DNA of 64,000 nt from CAVRTM01 sp963724015. Its GTDB lineage: Bacteria > Actinomycetota > Actinomycetes > Actinomycetales > Dermatophilaceae. Where the stretch lies: positions 124,001-188,000 of the forward strand of contig CAVRTM010000022.1 of NCBI GenBank assembly GCA_963724015.1. Direction: 5' to 3'. The notes under the pieces were generated by a model. The model saw only the letters and a program-made list of their open reading frames with translations, ran no database searches and had not been told where the DNA came from. Made by a program: the position numbers and the translations under genes. Shown piece after piece: positions 35,399 to 43,617 of the stretch (the first letter of the stretch is position 1; each line of letters begins with the position of its first letter).

Positions 35399-36385
35399 GC
35401 GATCGGGGTCCCCCTCGAGCGGCTGCCGGGCCCCGGACCGCAGCCGGCGAGCCGGGGTGGCCGCCCTGCGGACGCGCCCACCGGCGTACGGCGCACCGCC
35501 CCGGGGCACCTGCGCCAGCGCGAGCCAGATGCAGACCGACCGCTCCCCCAGCCAGGGCAGCGCCCACACGGCGGCCGACCGCGGGTAGGCCGACGCGCCG
35601 CCCGCGCGTCGACGTCCCGCCTCGGCCACCAGCACGGCAGCCAGCGCGCCGGCCAGCACCGATCCCGGCCGCCGCAAGAGCCCCAGAGCGGCCAGTGGCA
35701 GCACAGACATCTCCAGGAGCAGGCGTGTGGGCTGCGCGAGGTCGTCGTACGCCTGGCGCACCCGCTGGGACCAGAAGTGGCCGGCGTCCGGGGGGATGCG
35801 GCCGACGAAGACGCCGGGCAGGTCGACGACCCGGCCGCCGAAGCACGCCACGGTCCGGGTCAGCTCGAGGTTCTCGAACAGCACGTCGCCGTCGTAGCCG
35901 CCCATGGCGACGAAGCAGGAACGGCGCACGCCGAAGGTGCCGGGGTGGTCGTGGGAGACCGCGCGGTTCAGCAGGCTCCGGCCGGTGTCCCAGCGGGCGT
36001 GCCACGGCCAGCTGGTGAACACGTTCTGTGGGCGCACCAGCTCACCCTCGTCCAGGCCGGCGACCACGGCCCGCAACGACGCGTCGTCGTAGCGCACGTC
36101 GTCGTCGGCGAGCACCACCCGCTCGTGGCGGGCCCGGCGCACACCCGTGACGACGCCGGCGACCTTGCCGTTGCGCCCCGGCCACGTCTCGGGTGACAGG
36201 TGGCGCACGTCCGTCGACCACAGGTCGTGGTGGCGCCGGAACGTCGCGGCGTCCGAGCCGTCGACGACGGTGACGTCGACCAGCCGGGAGAGCCGGCGTA
36301 GGTAGTCGGTCAGCTCACCGGCGTCCCGCCGGCTGACGTCGCCTGACCACCGCAGAGGGAGCACGTACTCCACGTCGAGGTGCAT
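35339..36385 (-). CDS. Glycosyltransferase family 2 protein
   Basis: A 348-aa protein. The GT-A fold shows YVLPLRWSG, the metal-binding VVLADDDVRYD (Asp triad in place of DXD), and GGYDGDVLFENLEL with the acidic catalytic loop. A hydrophobic segment (LLEMSVLPLAALGLL, LAGALAAVLVAEA) follows near res 225-265, suggesting membrane association. ATG 36385 follows AAGGGG; GTG 36391 is possible. Acceptor unknown. Confidence 0.75.
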   Translation of the reverse strand: MHLDVEYVLPLRWSGDVSRRDAGELTDYLRRLSRLVDVTVVDGSDAATFRRHHDLWSTDVRHLSPETWPGRNGKVAGVVTGVRRARHERVVLADDDVRYDDASLRAVVAGLDEGELVRPQNVFTSWPWHARWDTGRSLLNRAVSHDHPGTFGVRRSCFVAMGGYDGDVLFENLELTRTVACFGGRVVDLPGVFVGRIPPDAGHFWSQRVRQAYDDLAQPTRLLLEMSVLPLAALGLLRRPGSVLAGALAAVLVAEAGRRRAGGASAYPRSAAVWALPWLGERSVCIWLALAQVPRGGAPYAGGRVRRAATPARRLRSGARQPLEGDPDRSGADGVGVTPAVGSLEPSA

Positions 36386-36414
36386 GGACACCCCTTACCC
36401 CAGGGGAACCGGTG

Positions 36415-37143
36415 TCACGTCGCCGGCGGCCGCAGGCTGCGCCCGACGAGCCCCGCGAGCTCGTCGGCATGGGTGTAGGGGTTGTTGTGCGAACCGCCAA
36501 GGCGCTCGAGGGTGACGTCCGGCGAGCGAGTGGCAGCGCTAGCGAGCACCTCCAGCCACCACTGCTGCGCGAAGGCGTCGCCGCGCCCTGCGGTCAGGAC
36601 CAGGGGCACGGACAACCGCGGCACCGCCCGCTCGGGCCGGTCGGCGATCGCCGAGCGCACCAAGGTCAGCAGCCGGAGCCGGGCCCGGAGCACCTCCGGC
36701 AGCACGACGAGCTCGCGCGGGGAGTCCCGCCGGTAGGCGGTCGCCGAAGCCAGGGCCAGGAGGTCCAGCCGGCGCTGGGTCGGGGCCACCGTCGGACCGG
36801 CCAGCACGACCCCGTCGAGCCGGCGGACGTCCTGCACCAGCAGCGCCGCCCGCAACGCGGCCTGCGCGCCGGTGGAGTGGCCCAGGAGGACCAACCGCTC
36901 CCCGGCCGGCCGGGCCACCACCGCCTCAGCGGTGGCGGCGGCGATGCTGGGCACCGTGGCGGCGATGACGTCGCCGGAGCGCCGGTCGTGCCCCGGGACG
37001 TCGAGCAGGGTCGCGCGCAGGCCGCGCCGACCCAGCGCCTCCAGCAAGGGACCGAGGTACCGGAGCAGGCCCAGCCCGGGGACGACGAGGACGTGCGGCT
37101 GCCCACCCGCGTCGAGCGAGGAGCTCGCGCCCGGGCTACTCAC
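36415..37143 (-). CDS. Alpha/beta hydrolase
   Basis: A 242-aa protein with HVLVVPGLGLL (oxyanion region), nucleophile elbow LLGHSTGAQAAL (Ser) and C-terminal GGSHNNPYTHADEL carrying the catalytic His. Substrate unknown. GTG 37143 overlaps the stop of the small upstream frame by 8 bp. Confidence 0.8.
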   Translation of the reverse strand: MSSPGASSSLDAGGQPHVLVVPGLGLLRYLGPLLEALGRRGLRATLLDVPGHDRRSGDVIAATVPSIAAATAEAVVARPAGERLVLLGHSTGAQAALRAALLVQDVRRLDGVVLAGPTVAPTQRRLDLLALASATAYRRDSPRELVVLPEVLRARLRLLTLVRSAIADRPERAVPRLSVPLVLTAGRGDAFAQQWWLEVLASAATRSPDVTLERLGGSHNNPYTHADELAGLVGRSLRPPAT

Positions 37144-37273
37144 CGCTGGCTCGTGCTGTCATCTCCCCATTCTCCTCGAGCAGCTGCAGCGTCCCGCTCC
37201 TCAGGGCCCGTCGTGCCAGCATCGTGGGGGCCACCGCCCGGCAGACCGCCCATTCGTCCGGTCCCGAGCTCAC
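37136..37273 (-). CDS. Small hypothetical protein (45 aa)
   Basis: A short frame from GTG 37273 reading SSGPDEWAVCRAVAPTM and ending LLEENGEMTARASGE. The amphipathic composition and 8-bp overlap with the hydrolase start suggest a real coupled gene, but nothing else supports it. Confidence 0.35.
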   Translation of the reverse strand: MSSGPDEWAVCRAVAPTMLARRALRSGTLQLLEENGEMTARASGE

Positions 37274-37306
37274 ATGTTCGGGCCCGGCCGGGGTAATGGC
37301 CATCCC

Positions 37307-37465
37307 ATGACGACACCACCGAACTCCGTCGACGACGACGACCAGGACTCCGAGCCCACGATGATGGCCCCCGAGGAGGGCCGGCCGGACGGTCTGACGG
37401 CCCTCAAGGAGGACGACGGGACCAGTGAGGACCAGGGCGCCGCGGATGAGGACGCCCCGGCCTGA
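37307..37465 (+). CDS. Small acidic protein (52 aa)
   Basis: ATG 37307 opens a 52-aa highly acidic product (MTTPPNSVDDDDQDSEP, ending AADEDAPA), likely disordered. No family recognised. A GGGTA lies 11 bp upstream of the ATG, but the matching -35 is not at the right distance. Confidence 0.45.
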   Translation: MTTPPNSVDDDDQDSEPTMMAPEEGRPDGLTALKEDDGTSEDQGAADEDAPA

Positions 37466-37563
37466 GCGGTTCGCGATGGTGGCGTGACGCGCACCGACGT
37501 CACCGAACCGGCTGACCCCCGTGCGGGGCGGCGACCTTTCGGGCGCCAAGGTGCGCTGCGCCC

Positions 37564-37587
37564 GTTTCGGCCTCCGGGCGGCGGGTA
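37564..37587 (+). promoter_or_regulatory. SigF-like promoter (GTTT-N15-GGGTA), exact
   Basis: GTTT (37564-37567), 15 bases, GGGTA (37583-37587), 82 bp before the first gene of the three-gene envelope-stress operon. Confidence 0.65.
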
Positions 37588-37669
37588 AGGCGCAATCGCC
37601 GGCCCGGTCGCAGACCGCCCGAACTCGGGCCGCTCAGCTGTCACTGTTGTACACGAGAGGACGAGACTC

Positions 37670-38479
37670 ATGACTGAAGGACTCGGCACACCGGGGAGCA
37701 CCCCTGACCCGATCGTCACCACAGGCGGTTCAGGCGCTACCGCGCCCACCGCCGGCGTCGGCACCACGTCGACCGGTGGCACCCAGAGCACGAAGGACAC
37801 CGCCAAGGACGAGGCCCGTGGCGTCGCCCACGAGGGCGTCGAAGGCGGCAAGCACGTCGCAGCGGTTGGTGCGGACCAGGCCAAGCAGGTCGTCGGCGAG
37901 GCCGGCTACCAGGCCAAGGCGCTGCTCGGCCAGGCGCAGTCCGAGCTGGTGGACCACGCGTCCAGCCAGCAGACCCGCGTCGCCGACCAGCTGCACTCGC
38001 TCAGCTCCCAGCTGGGCTCGATGGCCAGCAAGTCCGACGAGGAGGGCCTCGCCAAGGACCTCGCCCAGCAGGCCTCGCAGCAGATCGGCTCCGTCGCCCA
38101 CTGGCTGTCCGAGCGCGAGCCGGGCGACCTGCTCAGCGAGCTGAAGGACTTCGGCCGTCGCAAGCCGGGCACGTTCCTCGCCGTCGCGGCCGGCCTCGGC
38201 CTGCTCGCCGGCCGGATGACCCGCGGGGTCAAGGAGGGCACGCCCGGCCAGGGCGGCTCCCGCGACGGGCTCCTACACCCAGGGTGGCTACACCACCCCG
38301 GTCCGCCAGGACGTCGGCACGCCCGTGTCGTCCGTGACCTCCCCCGGCACGGCGTACGACAGGACCGTCCCGGACTGGTGACGCCCAACCCGACCGCCGG
38401 TGCGGGCGGTTACGTCGGTGACCCGGTCATCGGCGAGCCGTTCCCGTCCGACACGCCGACCACCGGGACGACGCGGTGA
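37670..38479 (+). CDS. Amphipathic-helix stress protein with membrane segment (tail frame uncertain)
   Basis: A 269-aa frame. The Ala/Gln-rich helical region (res ~40-150; GEAGYQAKALLGQAQSELVDHAS) resembles LEA-like or DUF3618-associated proteins, followed by one membrane segment (GTFLAVAAGLGLLAGRM, near res 180). The tail seems shifted: a one-base insertion near 38268 and a loss near 38375 would yield a Tyr/Gly-rich stretch (GSYTQGGYTTPV) before the frame returns for the C-terminus VIGEPFPSDTP. The stop overlaps the next GTG (GTGA). First gene of a three-gene operon behind an exact SigF-like promoter. Confidence 0.7.
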   Translation: MTEGLGTPGSTPDPIVTTGGSGATAPTAGVGTTSTGGTQSTKDTAKDEARGVAHEGVEGGKHVAAVGADQAKQVVGEAGYQAKALLGQAQSELVDHASSQQTRVADQLHSLSSQLGSMASKSDEEGLAKDLAQQASQQIGSVAHWLSEREPGDLLSELKDFGRRKPGTFLAVAAGLGLLAGRMTRGVKEGTPGQGGSRDGLLHPGWLHHPGPPGRRHARVVRDLPRHGVRQDRPGLVTPNPTAGAGGYVGDPVIGEPFPSDTPTTGTTR

Positions 38480-38913
38480 GCTCGGCCTACCCGCCCGCGC
38501 AGGAGCACACGAACGGTCCCGAGCACGGCGGGTCGCTCTCCTCGGTCGGCGAGCTCCTCGGCGAGATCAGCGGTGACATCTCCACGCTGATGCGCCAGGA
38601 GGTCGAGCTGGCCAAGTCGGAGATCCGCCAGTCCGCCCAGCGGGCCGGCAAGGGCACGGGCCTGCTCGCCGGTGCGGCAGTCGGCGGCCACATGGTGCTG
38701 CTGTTCCTGTCGATCGCGCTGTGGTGGGGCCTCGGCAACGCCATCGGCCGCGGGTGGTCCGCGCTCGTCGTCGCCGTGATCTGGGCGATCATCGCCGCCA
38801 TCCTGGCGTCGATGGGGCGGTCCCAGCTCAAGGCGGTGCAGGGCCTGCCCAAGACCACCGACACGGCCAAGAAGATCCCAGATGCGCTCAAAGGAAATGA
38901 GGACAGTCGATGA
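38476..38913 (+). CDS. Phage-holin-3_6-like (Act-type) membrane protein
   Basis: A 145-aa protein with a cytoplasmic helix (LMRQEVELAKSEIRQSAQ) and two hydrophobic segments (GTGLLAGAAVGGHMVLLFLS and ALVVAVIWAIIAAILA). It matches the widespread PF07332 family named after a holin, but its setting between stress genes, with no phage genes, indicates a cellular envelope role. Coupled to both neighbours by GTGA and ATGA overlaps. Confidence 0.82.
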   Translation: MSSAYPPAQEHTNGPEHGGSLSSVGELLGEISGDISTLMRQEVELAKSEIRQSAQRAGKGTGLLAGAAVGGHMVLLFLSIALWWGLGNAIGRGWSALVVAVIWAIIAAILASMGRSQLKAVQGLPKTTDTAKKIPDALKGNEDSR

Positions 38914-39530
38914 CGAACGACCCCGAGCAGATCAAAGCCGACATCGAGGCGACTCGTGCCGAGCTCAGCCGGGACGTTGACGCCCTGGCCGAGACGGTGC
39001 GTCCGGCCAACGTCGTGCAGCGCCAGAAGGACAAGGTGACCTCCAGGGTCTTCGGAGCCAAGGACTCGGTGATGGGCAGCGCGGCCAGCGCCAAGGACTC
39101 GGTCATGGGCAGCGCGGGCCACGCGCAGTCGGCCTCCGGCGACGCGCTGCACACCGCCGGCGACGCGGTCTCCTCCGCTCCGCACGCCGCTCGTCAGCAG
39201 ACGCAGGGCAACCCGCTCGCCGCGGGCCTGATCGCCCTCGGCGTCGGCTGGCTGGTCGGCTCGCTGCTGCCCGCCACGCGCGCCGAGCGCCAGGCGGCCG
39301 GCAGCCTGAAGGAGAAGGCCGCCCCGCTCGCCCACGAGGTGGCCGACATGGCCAAGGAGGCGGCGCAGAACCTGCAGGAGCCGGCTCAGCAGGCCGTGCA
39401 GGAGGTCAAGTCCGCCGGGACCGAGGCCGTTGAGACGGTCAAGTCCGAGGGCACCTCCACCGCCTCCGACGTGACGGGCAGCGCCAAGGAGAGCGCGCAG
39501 ACCGTCAAGGAGAGCAAGCAGAACAGCTGA
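38910..39530 (+). CDS. DUF3618 protein
   Basis: A 206-aa protein. The N-terminus NDPEQIKADIEATRAELSRD is the DUF3618 signature. The middle has repeated AKDSVMGSA units, then one membrane segment (GLIALGVGWLVGSLLP), then a Lys/Glu/Ala helical tail. Probably membrane-anchored and involved in envelope stress, by context. Last gene of the operon; terminator at 39562. Confidence 0.85.
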   Translation: MTNDPEQIKADIEATRAELSRDVDALAETVRPANVVQRQKDKVTSRVFGAKDSVMGSAASAKDSVMGSAGHAQSASGDALHTAGDAVSSAPHAARQQTQGNPLAAGLIALGVGWLVGSLLPATRAERQAAGSLKEKAAPLAHEVADMAKEAAQNLQEPAQQAVQEVKSAGTEAVETVKSEGTSTASDVTGSAKESAQTVKESKQNS

Positions 39531-39561
39531 TGCCGTTGGCCTGAGAGGGCTGACACAGAGC

Positions 39562-39593
39562 GGAGCCCACCACGCCGATGCGTGGTGGGCTCC
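39562..39593. terminator. Terminator of the DUF3618 operon
   Basis: Perfect 14-bp stem ggagcccaccacgc / gcgtggtgggctcc with loop cgat, 31 bp after the stop. Confidence 0.8.
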
Positions 39594-39745
39594 GTCGTGC
39601 TGTGGCGGCTGCCGGCCCGCAGCCGGGTCAGCGCTCCCGGGCCCGCTGAGGTCAGCAGCCAGACCCGACAGCTGGTCCCTGGTGATCATGCGCCCGCACT
39701 ACCGCCGGTCCACGCGGCAAAACGAGCCATGGGCGCGCGCACGGT

Positions 39746-39769
39746 GATTGGCGGACGCCGGGTGGGGCA
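39746..39769 (+). promoter_or_regulatory. SigF-like promoter, two mismatches (GATT-N15-GGGCA)
   Basis: GATT (39746-39749), 15 bases, GGGCA (39765-39769), 66 bp before the gene at 39836. Confidence 0.3.
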
Positions 39770-39835
39770 AGGAGAGAGCGCGGGCAGACGGCGCACGCCG
39801 GCGCCCGGGACCACCTCACGAAAGGACAGTGGCCG

Positions 39836-40199
39836 ATGGACTCGGACCAGGACACCCACCGGGAGCGCGCCGCCCAGCGGCAGGCGATCATCGCCGAGGT
39901 GGTGCGCACCCACGCGGGGGAGCCGATCCCGCAGATCATGGACCTCCTGCAGGAGCGGATGGCCGACCGCGGGCTCCAGCCACCGCCGGGCAAGTGGCTC
40001 GAGGCCGTGGCCCGGGACGCCTCCGCCGGGCGGACCTACGTCGAGAGCAACGAGGCGATGGCCGACTCGGGCACCGGAGATCCCCTCGCTGCGACCCGAG
40101 AACGAGCCGGGGCAGCAGGAGGACTCCGGCGGCGGCCCCAACCCGAGCCGGGTGGCACCGACCGCCGAGGGTGGCCAGGTCCGCGACCACGAGGACTGA
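39836..40199 (+). CDS. Hypothetical protein, one frameshift
   Basis: The first 80 residues are in frame from ATG 39836 (VVRTHAGEPIPQIMDLLQ, LQPPPGKWLEAVARDAS), a small helical domain I cannot place. The natural C-terminus (IPSLRPENEPGQQ to GGQVRDHED) is in the next frame. One extra base near 40079 explains this; corrected length is 120 aa. It precedes the PPOX gene by 43 bp. Confidence 0.6.
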
Positions 40200-40242
40200 C
40201 CACCCGCCGAACCCACGCACCCGCCACGAGGAAGAGCCCGAC

Positions 40243-40650
40243 ATGCCCACTGCCCCACTGCCCGACGAGGTCGCGGCGATGCTGGCCCGCCCCAACCACG
40301 CCGTCATCGCCTCGAGCCGGCCCGACGGCCAGCCGGTGTCCGTGGCCACCTGGTACCTCTACGAGAAGGGACAGGTCCTGGTCAACATGGACGAGGGCCG
40401 TCGCCGGCTCGCCTACCTGCGCGCTGACCCCCGGGTCAGCCTGACCGCGATGGACCCCGACGACTGGTACACCCATGTCAGCGTCCAGGGACGGATCGTC
40501 GCCTTCGAGGACGACCCCGAGCTGCGCGACATCGACCGGCTCTCGCGTCACTACACCGGCCGCGACTACCCCCAACGGGACCGCGGCCGGGTCAGCGCGT
40601 GGATCGAGATCGACACCTGGCACGGGTGGGGCGCCCTCAAGCAGGGCTGA
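40243..40650 (+). CDS. PPOX-class (F420/flavin-binding) protein
   Basis: A 135-aa split-barrel protein with ARPNHAVIASSRPDGQP, VATWYLYEKGQVLV and RRRLAYLRADPRVSLTAMD, matching the PPOX-class F420-dependent enzymes (TIGR03618-like). It probably binds F420 or FMN and reduces a small substrate. Confidence 0.82.
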   Translation: MPTAPLPDEVAAMLARPNHAVIASSRPDGQPVSVATWYLYEKGQVLVNMDEGRRRLAYLRADPRVSLTAMDPDDWYTHVSVQGRIVAFEDDPELRDIDRLSRHYTGRDYPQRDRGRVSAWIEIDTWHGWGALKQG

Positions 40651-40776
40651 CGCGGCAACCGGTCGACGTCCGGCCGCGGGCCTGCCCCGCTGTGCGCGAC
40701 CCGGGGTGCCGCCGGCCGCCGGCGGGTGCGAGAGTCGGGGCACCGACCGCCCGTCGAGCCGAGAGGAGCCGGCCGG

Positions 40777-42293
40777 ATGCGCTCGACGCCCAGCGTCCTG
40801 CACCTGGACCTCGACGCGTTCTTCGCCTCCGTGGAACAGCGCGACAAGCCCTCGCTGCGTGGCCGCCCGGTCATCGTCGGCGGGGTCGGCGTCCGCGGCG
40901 TGGTCGCCACCGCGTCGTACGAGGCGCGTGCGTTCGGCGCCCGCTCGGCGATGGCGACCGCGGAGGCACGCCGGCGCTGCCCGGCGGGCACGGCGTTCCT
41001 GTCGCCGCGCTCCGCGGCCTACCGCGACAGCTCACGGATGGTGATGGCGCTGCTGGAGGAGGTGTCGCCCCTGGTCGAGCAGGTGTCGGTCGACGAGGCG
41101 TACGTCGACCTCGCGGCGGTCCCCGGTGCCGACCTCACCGTCGAGGGCGTCAGCGCCCTGGCACAGGCGCTGCGCCGCCGCATCCGCACCGCGACCGGCG
41201 GCCTGACCGCGTCGGTCGGCATCGGCTCCTCCAAGCTGGTCGCCAAGATCGCTTCCGAGCTGGACAAGCCCGACGGCCTGACCGTCGTCGCCCCCGGCAC
41301 CGAGCTGGCCACCCTCCACCCCCTGCCGGTACGGCGCCTCGGTGGCGTGGGCCCCGCGACGGCCGACCGGTTGCGCCGACTGCGGGTCGAGACGATCGGC
41401 GACCTGGCCGCCGTCGCCGAGGACGACCTCATCAGCCTGCTGGGCCAGGCCCACGGGACCGGTCTGCACCGGCTGTCGCTCGCCCGGGACGACCGCCCCG
41501 TGGTGCCGGAGCGGGAGGCCAAGAGCGTGTCCGCCGAGGAGACGTTCGGCTCCGACCTGACCGACCCGGCGCTGCTGCGTGCCGAGATCGAGCGGCTCGC
41601 CGAGCGGGTCGGCACCCGGCTGCGCGCCGCCACGACGTACGGGCGGACCGTCACCCTGAAGGTCCGGCGGTACGACTTCAGCACCCTGACCCGCTCCAGC
41701 ACGCTGCCGCAGTCGACCGACGCGCCGCGCCAGCTGGCCTCGACCGCCCTGGCGCTGCTGCGCGACGTCGACGTCACCGGCGGGGTGCGGCTGCTCGGGC
41801 TCGGGGTGTCCGGGCTGTCGGACTACGTCCAGGACGACCTGTTCGCCGACCCGGCGGAGGCCGCCCCCGCCGCAGCCGGCAGCCCCGGGGCCCCCGACGC
41901 TGTCGACGCCGGCCCCGTGGGCACCGGGGTTCGGCGCGCCCGGCGACGAGCCGGCCCAGGGGCCGCCCGGGGCGCCGCCCCGGCAGCAGGACGAGCCCGT
42001 CGACGGGATGCAGCACAGCGACGCCGGGCATCCTGGCGGTGCCGCCGCCACCGGCGCTTCCCGCCCGCAGCTGGCGCCCCGGGCAGGACGTGTCGCACCG
42101 CGAGCACGGCGCCGGCTGGGTGTGGGGATCGGGCAGGGGGCTGGTGACCGTGCGCTTCGAGGGCCCGACGACGACGCCCGGGCCGGTGCGCACGTTCGGG
42201 GTGGACGACCCGGACCTGCAGCCGTCCGACCCGCCGTTCCGGCCGCCTGCCGACCCGCCGTTCCGGCCGCCTGCCGGCATCGCCGGCGCCTGA
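40777..42293 (+). CDS. dinB: DNA polymerase IV, two frameshifts near the C-terminus
   Basis: A Y-family translesion polymerase. LHLDLDAFFASVEQRD and VSVDEAYVDLA hold the metal-binding acidic residues, and SVGIGSSKLVAKIAS and the helix-hairpin-helix VRRLGGVGPATADRL are present. The little-finger domain ends near res 360. The actinobacterial C-terminal extension (SWRPGQDV, HGAGWVWGSG, VTVRFEGP) lies in frame 3, so single extra bases near 41929 and 42029 are inferred. Corrected length is 504 aa. No SOS box was seen upstream. The last codons are a 24-bp repeat. Confidence 0.88.
42228..42275 (+). repeat. Two copies of a 24-bp unit inside the end of dinB
   Basis: Exact tandem duplication encoding DPPFRPPA twice, 18 bp before the stop. 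Confidence 0.85.
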
Positions 42294-42470
42294 GGACCGG
42301 CCGCGCGCACCCGCCGCCACGCCGGGACCACCGCGCGCCGCGTGTACCCTTTGTCCGGGACACGCCACCGGATGGTGCTCCCCTCGAGGACCCGGACACC
42401 GGTCGGGACGTCTCCGCAGGGCCGCGACGTCCCGTCTCTTCTGCCACCAGCCGGACGGGGGTTCGCCGCC

Positions 42471-43613
42471 ATGCCACGCCGTACGTCGGGCTCCCCGCTC
42501 GTCCCGGTCGCCGGTGCCTGGCTCGCCAGCCGACTCTCCCTGATGCTGCTGGTCGTGCTCGGGTCCTTCCTGCTCGGCATCGACCAGGGCAAGCGGGCCA
42601 CCGGGGGTCGCTGGGTCCTGGACCGGTTCACCTACTGGGACTCCTTCCACTTCACCCGGATCGCCGAGCGCGGCTACCTCCCACCGGGACTGCCCTGCTG
42701 CGACCAGGCGTTCTTTCCCGGCTACCCGCTGGCCATCCGCGTGCTGTCGCCCCTGACCGGCGGCAACGTCATGCTCGCCGGCATCCTCGTCTCCCTGGCG
42801 GCCGGCACGGTGGCGGCGGTGATGCTGTGGCAGCTGGCGATCGCCCAGGGCCTCGGGCCGAGGGTCGCCGCGACGGCCGTCGTCCTGCTCGGCGTCGCGC
42901 CCTACGGCATCTTCCTCGCCGCGGTCTACAGCGAGGCGCTGTTCCTCGCGGTCACGGTGGCGGCGTGGTGGGCCGCGGTCACCCGACGGTGGTGGCTCGC
43001 CGGGGCGCTGGCCGCCGCGGCCACGGCCGTGCGGGTCAACGGCATGTTCCTCGTCGCGGCCCTGGCCGTGATGTACCTCGTCCAGCTGCGGGAGGACCGG
43101 CGACGGCGACCCCGCGGCGACGTGCTCGCGCTGACGCTCCCCTGCGCCGTGCTGGCGGCCTACTTCGGCTACCTCCACGCGCGCACCGGCGCCTGGAACG
43201 CGTGGCAGGCGGCGCAGGACACCGGCTGGGCGCGGCGCACGGCCTGGCCCTGGACCGGACTGCGCGCGGGCTGGGACGCCATCGCGTCGGCGGCCACCCC
43301 CGACCTGCTCGTGTCCCGTTGGGCCGACCTGCTCTCCGTCGTCGCCGGCCTGCTGCTCCTGGCCGCGCTGGTGCGGCTGCGACGGTGGGCCGAGGCGACG
43401 TACATCGCGCTGAGCGTGGGGGTGCTGGTCTGCTCCACGATGATCACCTCGGCGCCCCGGTACACCCTGACGTGGTTCCCGGCCTACCTGCTGCTCGCCC
43501 AGCTGGCGCACCGCCGCGGCTGGGGCTGGCTGCGCGTCGCCGTACCGGCCCTCTGCCTTCCGCTCATGGCCGCCCTGGCCCTGACCTTCTCCGCACGACT
43601 GTGGGTGAGCTGA
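42471..43613 (+). CDS. PIG-V-like integral membrane mannosyltransferase
   Basis: A 380-aa multi-pass protein (about 8-9 hydrophobic segments). The first luminal loop reads RFTYWDSFHFTRIAERGY, with the WD acidic pair typical of GT-C glycosyltransferases, and DQAFFPGYPLAIR follows, as in the PIG-V/GPI-mannosyltransferase-like family. It probably uses polyprenyl-phospho-mannose to modify envelope glycans. ATG 42471 is favoured; a start at 42342 would add 43 polar residues. Confidence 0.75.
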   Translation: MPRRTSGSPLVPVAGAWLASRLSLMLLVVLGSFLLGIDQGKRATGGRWVLDRFTYWDSFHFTRIAERGYLPPGLPCCDQAFFPGYPLAIRVLSPLTGGNVMLAGILVSLAAGTVAAVMLWQLAIAQGLGPRVAATAVVLLGVAPYGIFLAAVYSEALFLAVTVAAWWAAVTRRWWLAGALAAAATAVRVNGMFLVAALAVMYLVQLREDRRRRPRGDVLALTLPCAVLAAYFGYLHARTGAWNAWQAAQDTGWARRTAWPWTGLRAGWDAIASAATPDLLVSRWADLLSVVAGLLLLAALVRLRRWAEATYIALSVGVLVCSTMITSAPRYTLTWFPAYLLLAQLAHRRGWGWLRVAVPALCLPLMAALALTFSARLWVS

Positions 43614-43617
43614 ACCA

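Noticed and set aside
37276..37295. SigF-like promoter for the 52-aa acidic protein
   Set aside because: GTTC and GGGTA are present but only 11 bp apart, not 15.
38476..38913. Prophage holin
   Set aside because: No lysin, tail, capsid or integrase genes nearby; it is coupled to DUF3618 and a stress gene.
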